The position numbers and the translations under genes were made by a program. This document shows, piece by piece, positions 1 to 7,454 of a stretch of 64,000 nt of DNA; within the stretch, counting starts at the first letter, position 1, and each line of letters begins with the position of its first letter. The DNA comes from Burkholderia diffusa (lineage in GTDB: Bacteria; Pseudomonadota; Gammaproteobacteria; Burkholderiales; Burkholderiaceae), in the NCBI RefSeq assembly GCF_902499115.1, contig NZ_CABVPN010000010.1, positions 148,777 to 212,776 on the forward strand, given 5' to 3'. The notes under the pieces were generated by a model. That model was not told where the DNA came from, searched no databases, and was given only the letters and a program-made list of their open reading frames with translations.

Positions 1-223
1 GGGCGACCTGCAGCGACGCCGCCGTCGGTTGCATGTCGGGCGACAGCGCATCCGGCGCGCCGCGGGCGCCGGCGATTTCGCTCGCGCCGCCCGGTTCCGC
101 GTCGCCTTCGGCGGCAAGGCAGGAGCCGGACGCAACGAGCAGCAACAGCAACGGCGCATGCAGGAGGATCCGCCGGTTGGGCGGAGCGGCGATGGTGCAT
201 TGTTGTCTACGATTGTTGGCCAC
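1..223 (-). CDS. N-terminal part of a secreted protein of unknown function (cut by window edge)
   Basis: About 74 codons are visible before the window edge. The GTG start at 223 is chosen because GAGGAG lies five bases upstream. The N-terminus carries paired arginines, then a leucine-rich hydrophobic stretch ending in SGSCLA-AE, which looks like a signal peptide. The Cys lacks a clean lipobox, so lipoprotein status is doubtful. It is the third gene of a leftward set with the two genes above it (gap 55 bases), so probably the same operon. I do not recognise the family. Confidence 0.5.
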   Translation of the reverse strand, partial: MANNRRQQCTIAAPPNRRILLHAPLLLLLVASGSCLAAEGDAEPGGASEIAGARGAPDALSPDMQPTAASLQVA

Positions 224-278
224 GATGTCTCCTCACTCTGAAACGATCACATCGGTTGCACGCCCGGCGACGCCCGGT

Positions 279-1037
279 TCACAGGCGATTGCGGATCGCT
301 TGTCCGAGCAGCGCGCGCGATTCGCTGTTCGTCGGGTCGATGGCGAGCGCGCGGCTCGCGTTCTGCTCCACGCAATTCCATTCGTCGACCCGTGCGCACC
401 AGCGCGCCCGGGCCAGTGCGCGTGCGCCTTCCAGTTCGTCGTGCGTGATGCTGGTGGCCTCCATGTGCGCCGAATCGGCGATATACGATTGCGGCTGCCG
501 TCGCGGCGTGCGGTCGGTGTGTTTTTCAGTGCGCGCCAGCGTCTGCGAACGCGACGTCCGGTGCGTGTCGCCGGGGCGCGCCGCGCGGCCGCTGGCCGAT
601 GCTGCGTGCGCGCTGGCCGCGAGCGTCGTGGACGGCACGTGCGCGGGGTGCGGGTGTTTCGCGGCGGCGCGGGCGATCGTTCGTGGCGGCACGGCCGGTG
701 CTGCCGCGGCCGACACGGCAGGCGTTGCCGACGCATACCGCGTACCCGGCACGGCAGGCGTAATCGGCTCCGCCTGCGCGATCGTCGACGCCGTGTCGGA
801 GGCGTTGGTCGTGGCGGTCGCGATGGCCTCGCGATACTTTCCGACGGCGGTGCCGATCATGCCGGCGATGTCGTGCGTCATGGTTGCATGGCCGACTCCC
901 GCGTCGCGCTGGACGTACGCAAAGCCGCCGAAGATCGCGGCAAACGCAATGATGCTGAGCGCCGCATTCTTTCCGGGGCCCCAGGCAGGTTTCGGCTGAC
1001 GGTTGGGCGAGCCGTCCGGTCGTTCTGCACGAGTCAT
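279..1037 (-). CDS. Single-pass membrane protein with C-terminal TPR-like helix pair
   Basis: The 252-residue protein has a short cytoplasmic N-terminus, one transmembrane segment at about residues 25-43, a long Ala/Pro/Thr-rich low-complexity linker, and a C-terminal region (about 205-252) ending in an ALAIDPTNSESRALLG-like sequence typical of a tetratricopeptide repeat. Start ATG 1037 has GAGGAGG a few bases upstream. The layout (anchor, flexible spacer, TPR tip) fits a periplasmic scaffold or pilus/secretion accessory factor, but that is inference. It sits between two other exported proteins in one leftward operon. No specific family recognised. Confidence 0.65.
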   Translation of the reverse strand: MTRAERPDGSPNRQPKPAWGPGKNAALSIIAFAAIFGGFAYVQRDAGVGHATMTHDIAGMIGTAVGKYREAIATATTNASDTASTIAQAEPITPAVPGTRYASATPAVSAAAAPAVPPRTIARAAAKHPHPAHVPSTTLAASAHAASASGRAARPGDTHRTSRSQTLARTEKHTDRTPRRQPQSYIADSAHMEATSITHDELEGARALARARWCARVDEWNCVEQNASRALAIDPTNSESRALLGQAIRNRL

Positions 1038-1112
1038 TCAATCCTCCTCGATTCGACGGATTGCAATGCACGAAGCGAGCACGTGCCAGCGCCACGCGGA
1101 TTCGACTGACGT

Positions 1113-1535
1113 TCACCACCGCAACTGCGTGGTGAGTGCGCCCGTTTCGACGACCGCGAACTGGGTGGCGCCCTGATAAGTCCCTTCGACCCGATAACTG
1201 GCATCGGGCACGCTGAACAGGCAGCGTGGCCCCGTTGCCTTGAATTCGACGAGCACGCGTCCATGCCGTCGCAGCCGCACCTGCACGTTCGACAGCGGTT
1301 GCCCGCTGGCGCCCGATACGAACGAAACACCGAGGTTGTAAGGACGGCCGTCGGGGGGAAGCGGCGCCGTACCGTCGATTCGCGCGTCGCCGCAGATATA
1401 CGAAATCACGTATCGGCCGGAGCCGGGGTCGGACGCGGGTGCCGGGGCCGGGGTCTGTGCCACGGCATTGATGCAGAGTGCGGATACGGCGATGCCGAAG
1501 AGCGGGCGAGCATGCTGTTCAAACGAGGAAGACAT
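1113..1535 (-). CDS. Secreted protein with carboxypeptidase-regulatory-like fold
   Basis: The 140-residue product begins with a signal peptide (hydrophobic core around residues 12-26, likely cut after AVA before QTPAPAP). The mature part contains a stretch resembling a small beta-sandwich, with a GQPLSNVQVRLRRHG segment like carboxypeptidase-regulatory or transthyretin-like domains and two or three Cys that may pair in the periplasm. ATG 1535 is preferred over ATG 1547 because GGAGG sits five bases before 1535. It is the first gene of the leftward operon, directly below the palindromic control region. Function unknown. Confidence 0.6.
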   Translation of the reverse strand: MSSSFEQHARPLFGIAVSALCINAVAQTPAPAPASDPGSGRYVISYICGDARIDGTAPLPPDGRPYNLGVSFVSGASGQPLSNVQVRLRRHGRVLVEFKATGPRCLFSVPDASYRVEGTYQGATQFAVVETGALTTQLRW

Positions 1536-1659
1536 TGCAACCTCCATCCGAAATCGCTGGGAGCGTATTTATTCAGATTTGAAATTGGCGACGTTCTTTT
1601 CGCGACATGGTATTGATACACGATGGATTTTGAACAAACAACCGCGTGTGGCCCGAATG

Positions 1660-1691
1660 GGACATGCTTTAAATGTCCTATTTAAATAGGA
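1660..1691. promoter_or_regulatory. Overlapping palindromes upstream of the leftward operon
   Basis: Two overlapping inverted repeats stand about 130 bases upstream of the 140-residue secreted-protein gene. GGACAT (1660-1665) pairs with ATGTCC (1673-1678), and TCCTATTTAAATAGGA (1676-1691) is a perfect 16-bp palindrome. They lie in an AT-rich stretch unlike the surrounding DNA. A role as operator is inferred from position; the cognate regulator is not known. Confidence 0.45.
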
Positions 1692-2117
1692 TTGTTGATG
1701 ATTCGGCGAAATGAATTGAGACTGAACAAAGTCGATATTGCCGGACATGAAATTTGCTCACCGGTCGCAATGACCATTTCGCAAACTTAAGACGTAAGTG
1801 GTATCGAAGTTTGTGCCGAAAAATAACGACTGATAAAAGGAAGACTTGCCTCTGCCATCGAGGCTTCACGATGAATCATGGAACGTACGGTCAGGTAAAT
1901 CGAAAGGGCTGGTATGACGTTTTTGGCGATAATGTCGTTACATGAAAATCGAAATTTTTGATGTGATGTGTAACGGCGTATTTCCGTCATATGAGTCGGC
2001 AATTTACTCGGATTCGCAAACGTTTGGCAGTATTGCGGAATTGATCGAGCGTACGGAGCGTATATTGAAGACGAATCGGGATAATAAAATGGTTCGCGAT
2101 GGCGAAAATGGAATACG
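1692..2117. other. AT-rich intergenic stretch without a convincing gene
   Basis: This stretch is clearly poorer in G+C than its neighbours. An open frame from 1942 runs through the strong hairpin at 2118-2152 and has no family resemblance, so it was not called. No other signal was found. Confidence 0.4.
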
Positions 2118-2152
2118 GGAGCGCCGCGCGGATTGCATCCGCGCGGCGCTCC
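2118..2152 (-). terminator. Strong hairpin terminator after the LysR gene
   Basis: GGAGCGCCGCGCGGAT (2118-2133) and ATCCGCGCGGCGCTCC (2137-2152) form a perfect 16-bp stem with a three-base loop, 35 bases past the LysR stop. On the minus strand it is followed by a moderately T-rich run, consistent with intrinsic termination. Confidence 0.75.
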
Positions 2153-2186
2153 GGCGAGTCGGGCGATGAGGGAACGGTGAAGGGCG

Positions 2187-3164
2187 TTACCGGCTGCCGC
2201 CGGCGCTGCGGCGCGCGATGCGCACGGCCGGCTCGATCGACTGCTCGGCCGCGACGCGCGGGCGGTTCATGATGTAGGTCCACAACTGTTCGGCCGCGAG
2301 CCCGCGCTTGCGCGCGGACCGGTACAGGCGAATCTCGAGTTCGGTGATCCAGTCCGCCGAGCCCGCACGAACGAGCGAACCATCCGCGAGCTCTTTCGCC
2401 ACGCAGCTTTCGGGCAACCAGCCGATGCCGTGCCCGGCCACGACCATCCCCTTCAACGCCTCGGACATGTGCGTCTCGAAGCACCGGTGCAGCGCATACG
2501 ATTCGGACGCATTCAGCAGCAGCATCTCGACGACGTTCCCGAGGAACGCGCCCGATGAATACGCGAGGAGCGGCAGCGGCGCGTCCGGCGTGCCGGGCAG
2601 TTCGAATACGGGCTTGCCGCGTGCGTCGGGCGTCGACACCGGCAGGATCCGCTCGACGCCGAGCGTGACGAACGGGAAGTGGTTCGGATCGAGCACGATC
2701 GGCAGTTGCGGATGGTGATAGCCGAGCAGCAGGTCGCATTCACCTTCGACGAGTTGCTGCACGCCTTCGGGCACGTTCACCGCGTTCACGCGCGCGGTCA
2801 CGTGGCCGACTTCGCCGTTCAACTGCTTGAGCCATTCGGGGAACAGCGTGAACACGAGCGTATGCGCGACGGCGAAGCGCACGACCTGGTCGCTTGCCGC
2901 GAACTGGTCGTAGCCGTTCACGAGGTTGCGTGCCGCATACATGCTGCGCAGGATGTCCGCGGCCAGCCCGCGGAACATCTGTCCGGCCGGCGTCAGCGTG
3001 ATCGGGTTGATGCTGCGGTCGACCAGCTTCGCATCCATCCATGTTTCGAGTGCGGCGATTCGTCTGCTGAATGCCGACTGCGTGAGGTGCCGATGACGCG
3101 CGGCCCGGGAAAAGCTCTTGGTATCCGCAAGGCTCAGGAAATCTTCCAGCCACTTTGCTTCCAT
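2187..3164 (-). CDS. LysR-type regulator, HypT/QseD-like
   Basis: The 325-residue protein has an N-terminal winged helix-turn-helix (about residues 1-62, with the KWLEDFLSLADTKSFSRAA start) followed by a periplasmic-binding-like effector domain. The N-terminus and the overall pattern (KWL-DFL, QSAFSRRI, GIGWLPE) resemble E. coli HypT (YjiE, the hypochlorite-responsive regulator), but the methionines important there cannot be judged by eye. It stands alone, with a strong terminator behind it and a long leader region in front, so its targets are not evident. The nearest divergent candidate is the ATP-grasp cluster about 0.8 kb away. Confidence 0.85.
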   Translation of the reverse strand: MEAKWLEDFLSLADTKSFSRAARHRHLTQSAFSRRIAALETWMDAKLVDRSINPITLTPAGQMFRGLAADILRSMYAARNLVNGYDQFAASDQVVRFAVAHTLVFTLFPEWLKQLNGEVGHVTARVNAVNVPEGVQQLVEGECDLLLGYHHPQLPIVLDPNHFPFVTLGVERILPVSTPDARGKPVFELPGTPDAPLPLLAYSSGAFLGNVVEMLLLNASESYALHRCFETHMSEALKGMVVAGHGIGWLPESCVAKELADGSLVRAGSADWITELEIRLYRSARKRGLAAEQLWTYIMNRPRVAAEQSIEPAVRIARRSAGGSR

Positions 3165-3799
3165 GTTGATCTTCGCTTTTTATAGTCGGCGCCGGAAGGC
3201 GGCGGCGCCATTTCACTGAACCGGTTTTGTAGCGTACCGCGCCTCGCGCATCGGAGCCGATGTTTTTTTTCGATCGGTGTCAGTCGAAATATGCATGGGC
3301 GTTGTCGGCGGTATTACGGCTACATACGGTTGAGGTGCCGGACCCGGCTAACTGGTTAGTTCACCGCGTCGAACTGCCCGACTTGCCGCAGACGGTACTT
3401 CCCCCCAGGGCCGGCCGCGCACCTGCGCGCGCCGGCTCGCCTTTTCGCTATTCCGCCCGGGCAACCGAAGGATGTGGCGCAATCCCCGTCGCGGTGCAGG
3501 GCGGGCCGCCGCAACGGGCCGCCGACGCCGCGTCGCGCTTCGCTGCGGTGCGGCAAGACCGGGCGGGAGGTGGCGGGGCGCGGGCGACCGCACGGCGGCG
3601 GGAAGTCCTGCCGACGCGGGCGCGGGACCGCTGCCGGCCGGCAGCGCGGTAATCGAGGCGGCGCGCCGGGCGGGGAAGGAATGGTGCAGTGCAGATTGCA
3701 CAGTCGTGACACGCAGGGGAACTATGTTTGACAGGCGCGGTGCAGCAGAGGCCGTGCGCAGGCATGGCACGCCTCTGGCGCGTCCTGCGTCGCGCGCAT
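3165..3799. other. Long non-coding stretch between LysR and the ATP-grasp cluster
   Basis: Some 630 bases carry no credible gene. Open frames here are Arg/Ala-rich and look like GC-rich noise. It presumably holds the LysR promoter near 3170-3330, where the DNA is locally less GC-rich, but no clear -35/-10 pair could be assigned. Confidence 0.4.
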
Positions 3800-3816
3800 C
3801 GCACCATCATGGTGCG
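3800..3816. promoter_or_regulatory. NtrC-type binding palindrome
   Basis: CGCACCATCATGGTGCG is a perfect palindrome around one base and contains GCACCA-N3-TGGTGC, the form of classical enterobacterial NtrC sites. Its centre lies about 94 bases upstream of the start point predicted from the sigma-54 element at 3876-3891, a usual distance for an enhancer site. NtrC binding is inferred from sequence only. Confidence 0.65.
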
Positions 3817-3875
3817 GCATGCCGCGGGGGCGTGCCGGCTGCGCGACAAAGGGGGGAACCTGAGGGGATATCGCA

Positions 3876-3891
3876 AGGCACGTTCCTTGCA
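3876..3891 (+). promoter_or_regulatory. Sigma-54 (-24/-12) promoter
   Basis: AGGCACGTTCCTTGCA differs from the consensus TGGCACG-N4-TTGCA only at the first base and keeps the invariant GG-N10-GC spacing. Transcription would start near 3902, about 55 bases before the first ATP-grasp gene. With the NtrC-like site upstream it points to nitrogen control of the whole cluster. Confidence 0.7.
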
Positions 3892-3956
3892 AGGCAGTCA
3901 GTACGCCGGTCCGGCATGCGCAATGCCGGGGAAAACGATCGATGGAGAAAAGATCG

Positions 3957-5372
3957 ATGAAGCCATTCGATGAAATGCTGCAATCCGGCGACATGGTGAG
4001 GGCGCCTTACGCGCGCCTCAAGCAGTGGCTCGACACGCAGAATCCCGCGAGCCTCGCCCAGAAAGCTCACGACGCGGAAGGCGTGTTCCGCAGGACGGGC
4101 ATCACGTTCGCCGTGTACGGCGACGCGCAGGCAGCCGAGCGGCTGATACCTTTCGATATCGTGCCGCGGATCATCTCGGGCGCGGAATGGAGCCGGCTGT
4201 CGCTCGGCATCGAGCAGCGCGTGATGGCGCTCAACGCGTTCCTCGACGACATCTACCACCGCCAGGAGATCGTGCGCGCCGGCATCGTGCCGAAGCACCT
4301 GATCGCGCACAACGAGGCGTTCATCCCGGAGATGATTGATTTCCGGCCGCCCGGGAACGTTTACACGCATATCATCGGCGTCGACATCGTGCGCACCGGC
4401 GAGAACGAGTTCTACGTGCTGGAGGACAACGCGCGCACGCCGTCGGGCGTGTCGTACATGCTGGAAAACCGCGAGACGATGATGCAGCTCTTCCCCGAGC
4501 TGTTCCAGCAGGTCAAGGTGCGCCCGGTCGAGACCTATCCGCAGATGCTGCGGCAGTCGCTCGCGGCCGTGTGCCCGCCGGGCGGCAACGCCGACAACCC
4601 GACCATCGCCGTGCTCACGCCCGGCATCCACAACTCCGCGTACTACGAACATTCGTTCCTCGCCGACCAGATGGGCGTGCACCTCGTCGAGGGCAGCGAC
4701 CTGCAGGTGGTCGACGGCCGCGTCGCGATGCGCACCACCGAAGGCTTCCGGCCGATCGACGTGCTGTACCGCCGCGTCGACGACGCGTTCCTCGATCCGC
4801 TCACGTTCCGCCCCGATTCGGTGCTCGGCGTGGCCGGGATCATGGACGTCTATCGCGCCGGCAACATCACGATCGCGAACGCGCCCGGCACCGGCATCGC
4901 CGACGACAAGGCGATCTATTCGTACATGCCGGAGATCGTCGAGTTCTACACGGGCCGCAAGGCGCTGCTGGAGAACGTGCCGACCTGGCGCTGCGGCGAG
5001 GCCGACAGCCTGAAATACGTGCTCGAGCATCTCGATGAACTGGTCGTGAAGGAAGTGCACGGCTCCGGCGGCTACGGGATGCTGGTCGGTCCGTGTGCAT
5101 CGAAGGCCGAACTCGAGGCGTTCGCCGCGAAGCTGCGCGCGCGTCCCGCGAACTACATCGCGCAACCCACGCTGGCGTTGTCCACGACGCCGATCCTGAC
5201 CGAAGCCGGCCTCGCGCCGCGCCACGTCGACCTGCGGCCGTTCGTGCTGGTGTCGGACCGGATCCGCATCACGCCGGGCGGGCTCACGCGCGTGGCGCTG
5301 CAGGAGGGATCGCTCGTCGTCAACTCGAGCCAGGGCGGCGGCACCAAGGACACCTGGGTGCTGGCCGACTGA
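3957..5372 (+). CDS. Circularly permuted ATP-grasp type 2 protein (DUF404/DUF407)
   Basis: The 471-residue protein matches the circularly permuted ATP-grasp family: MKPFDEML start, a VLEDNARTPSGVSYMLENR segment around residues 155-175, and a GSGGYGMLVGP glycine loop near 370-380. Family members are thought to be ATP-dependent amide or peptide ligases, but the substrate is unknown. ATG 3957 is chosen over the in-frame ATG 3942 because GGAG lies nine bases before it and homologues start with MKPFDE; the other start is not excluded. It is the first gene behind the sigma-54 promoter and is followed by an alpha-E gene, its usual partner. Confidence 0.88.
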   Translation: MKPFDEMLQSGDMVRAPYARLKQWLDTQNPASLAQKAHDAEGVFRRTGITFAVYGDAQAAERLIPFDIVPRIISGAEWSRLSLGIEQRVMALNAFLDDIYHRQEIVRAGIVPKHLIAHNEAFIPEMIDFRPPGNVYTHIIGVDIVRTGENEFYVLEDNARTPSGVSYMLENRETMMQLFPELFQQVKVRPVETYPQMLRQSLAAVCPPGGNADNPTIAVLTPGIHNSAYYEHSFLADQMGVHLVEGSDLQVVDGRVAMRTTEGFRPIDVLYRRVDDAFLDPLTFRPDSVLGVAGIMDVYRAGNITIANAPGTGIADDKAIYSYMPEIVEFYTGRKALLENVPTWRCGEADSLKYVLEHLDELVVKEVHGSGGYGMLVGPCASKAELEAFAAKLRARPANYIAQPTLALSTTPILTEAGLAPRHVDLRPFVLVSDRIRITPGGLTRVALQEGSLVVNSSQGGGTKDTWVLAD

Positions 5373-5436
5373 GCCGGGCACGACCGCGCGCGCCGCAGCC
5401 GGCGCGCGAACCGAACGAAGACGGAGTGGACACGAG

Positions 5437-6378
5437 ATGCTTCTGGGACGAACTGCGAGCGGTCTCTACTGGATGTACCGCTATATCGAGCGCGCGGAGA
5501 ACATCGCGCGCATCGTGGATGCCGGGCTGCGGATGGCGCTCACGCGCACGTCCGACGCGCCGGCCGAATGGTCGTCGGTGCTGGTCAGCTCGGGTGCGGA
5601 CGAGGGCTATCGTCAGAAGTACGACGCATATGCCGCCGATACCGTGACCGACTACCTGCTGCGCGACCGCGACAACCCGTCGAGCGTGCTGTCGTGCATC
5701 GAGGCCGCGCGCTCGAACGCGCGCATGGTGCGCACGGCGCTCACCCGCGAGGCATGGGAAAGCGTGAACGGCGCATGGCTCGCGCTGCGTCACGCGCTCG
5801 CGCAGCCGGTGCCGGAGAGCGGACTGCCGGCCGTGCTCGACGAAGTGAAGCGTGAAACCGCGCTGATCCTCGGCAGCTTCTACAGCACGATGCTGCGTAA
5901 CGAGATCTTCGATTTCGCGCAGATCGGCGCGTTCGTCGAGCGCGCGGACAACACCGCGCGGATCATCGACGTGAAATACCACCTGCTGCTGCCGTCGGTG
6001 TCGCACGTCGGCACGATCCTCGACAACTACCAGTGGGAGACGATCCTGCGCTGCGTGGCCGCGCACCGGTCGTACCGCTGGGTGTACGACGTGCAGTACA
6101 AGCCGATGAACATCGCCGACTACCTGATCCTGAACGGCCGCATGCCGCGTTCGCTGCGCTATTGCTACGGGCGCGTGGTGTCGAGCCTGAATCTGCTCGC
6201 GAAGGATTACGGCGTGACACACCCGTGTCACGACACGGCCACGAAGATTCTGCAGATGCTGTCCGACACCTCGGTCGAGCGGATCTTCAAGAGCGGCCTG
6301 CACGAGTTCCTGACCGACTTCATCGGCCGCAACAACAGCCTCGGGATCGATATCGCCCAGGCCTACAACTTCGACTGA
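5437..6378 (+). CDS. Alpha-E domain protein (DUF403)
   Basis: This 313-residue all-helical protein opens with LLGRTASGLYWMYRYIERAENIARI, the hallmark of the alpha-E family, which occurs almost only beside circularly permuted ATP-grasp and transglutaminase-like genes. The arrangement suggests it works with the ligase, as a scaffold or second catalytic part; no activity is established to my knowledge. It follows the ATP-grasp gene by 64 bases and precedes the first transglutaminase-like gene by 8 bases, so all three are probably one transcript. Confidence 0.88.
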   Translation: MLLGRTASGLYWMYRYIERAENIARIVDAGLRMALTRTSDAPAEWSSVLVSSGADEGYRQKYDAYAADTVTDYLLRDRDNPSSVLSCIEAARSNARMVRTALTREAWESVNGAWLALRHALAQPVPESGLPAVLDEVKRETALILGSFYSTMLRNEIFDFAQIGAFVERADNTARIIDVKYHLLLPSVSHVGTILDNYQWETILRCVAAHRSYRWVYDVQYKPMNIADYLILNGRMPRSLRYCYGRVVSSLNLLAKDYGVTHPCHDTATKILQMLSDTSVERIFKSGLHEFLTDFIGRNNSLGIDIAQAYNFD

Positions 6379-6386
6379 GACTTGCC

Positions 6387-7361
6387 ATGCGACTCGCCAT
6401 CCGACACATCTCGCGTTATCAGTTCGACGATCAAGCCACCCATGCGCTGCAACGGCTGCGGCTGCGCCCGCAATCGGGCCCCGGGCAGACGGTGCGCGCG
6501 TGGCAGGTCACGATCGAAGGCGTCGAGCCGGCGCTGTCCTACACGGACGGGCTCGGCAACCGGATCGACCTCGTGCGTCACGACCGCGGCGCGAAGGCCG
6601 AGATCGTCGTCGTCGCGGCCGGCGTCGTCGAGACGCAGGACCGCGCGGGCATTCTCGGCAATCCGGAAGGTTATGCGCCGCCGTGGATCTTCGAGCGCGA
6701 GACCGCGCTCACGAAGGCCGGCGACACCGTGCGCGAACTCACGCAGGCGCTGCCGATCGAGCCGCACAGCCTCGACGCGCTGCACTGGCTGATGACGGAA
6801 GTGCACGGCCGCATCGCGTACGCGCCGAACCTGGCCGACGCGCCAGCCGATGCCGAAACAGCGCTGCAAAGCGGCGAGGGCACGAGCCGCGACCACGCGC
6901 ATGCATTCATCGCGGCCGCGCGTGCACTGAAGGTGCCGGCGCGCTACATCTCGGGCTACGTGCTCGCCGACAGCGCGATGCAGCGCATCGCCGACGCGAA
7001 GCAGAGCGCGGCGGGCGACGAGGAAGAGGAGGCGCTCGCGCTGCAGAGCGGCGACGGCATGCAGCAGGCGCTCGGCGCATCGCACGCCGCGCAGTCGCAG
7101 GGCTTGCCGCAGGCGGCGCTCGGCGCGCAGCCGCAGGCCGCCGCGCTGATGCAGCAGCCGGCCGGTCATGCGTGGGCGGAGGCCTACGTCGAAGGGCTCG
7201 GCTGGGTCGGCTTCGATCCGTTCATGAACCGCTGCCCGGACGAGCGCTACGTGCGCATCGCGGTCGGCCTCGACGCTCGCGACGCGCAGCCGGTGACGGG
7301 GCTCGGCGCGAGCACCGTCGGTATCGAGATCAGCGTCGTGCAGTCGCCGGAACTGGTCTGA
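6387..7361 (+). CDS. Transglutaminase-like protein with Ser in place of the catalytic Cys
   Basis: The 324-residue product has the N-terminal beta domain (residues 1-100) and transglutaminase-like core of this cluster. The catalytic motif, usually GVC-R/Q-D, reads GEGTSRDHAHAF: Ser167 is encoded by AGC where Cys is expected. The other two triad positions remain (His261 in GHAWAEAY, Asp277 in GFDPFMN). Residues about 212-258 form a Glu-, Gln- and Ala-rich insert. It may be a non-catalytic partner, or a Ser-dependent hydrolase. ATG 6387 is eight bases after the alpha-E stop. The two other transglutaminase-like proteins of the cluster keep their Cys. Confidence 0.85.
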   Translation: MRLAIRHISRYQFDDQATHALQRLRLRPQSGPGQTVRAWQVTIEGVEPALSYTDGLGNRIDLVRHDRGAKAEIVVVAAGVVETQDRAGILGNPEGYAPPWIFERETALTKAGDTVRELTQALPIEPHSLDALHWLMTEVHGRIAYAPNLADAPADAETALQSGEGTSRDHAHAFIAAARALKVPARYISGYVLADSAMQRIADAKQSAAGDEEEEALALQSGDGMQQALGASHAAQSQGLPQAALGAQPQAAALMQQPAGHAWAEAYVEGLGWVGFDPFMNRCPDERYVRIAVGLDARDAQPVTGLGASTVGIEISVVQSPELV

Positions 7362-7454
7362 CGCACCCCTTCGTCGAATCCGCCGTGCCGTGCCGCCGCA
7401 GCGACGGCGACGCGGCGCGCGCGGCCGGCCCAACCCGAACCGAGCGGCTCTCCC

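Noticed and set aside
1942..2169. Open frame of 75 codons on the plus strand
   Set aside because: Its last third reads straight through the perfect terminator hairpin of the LysR gene, and it has no ribosome site or family resemblance.
3260..3652. Possible gene in the leader of the ATP-grasp cluster
   Set aside because: Composition is Arg/Ala/Gly noise with no start signal; the region better fits a control region.
3689..3701. GTGCA-GAT-TGCAC palindrome as a second NtrC site
   Set aside because: The half-sites have the opposite orientation to GCAC...GTGC, so it does not match the NtrC pattern.
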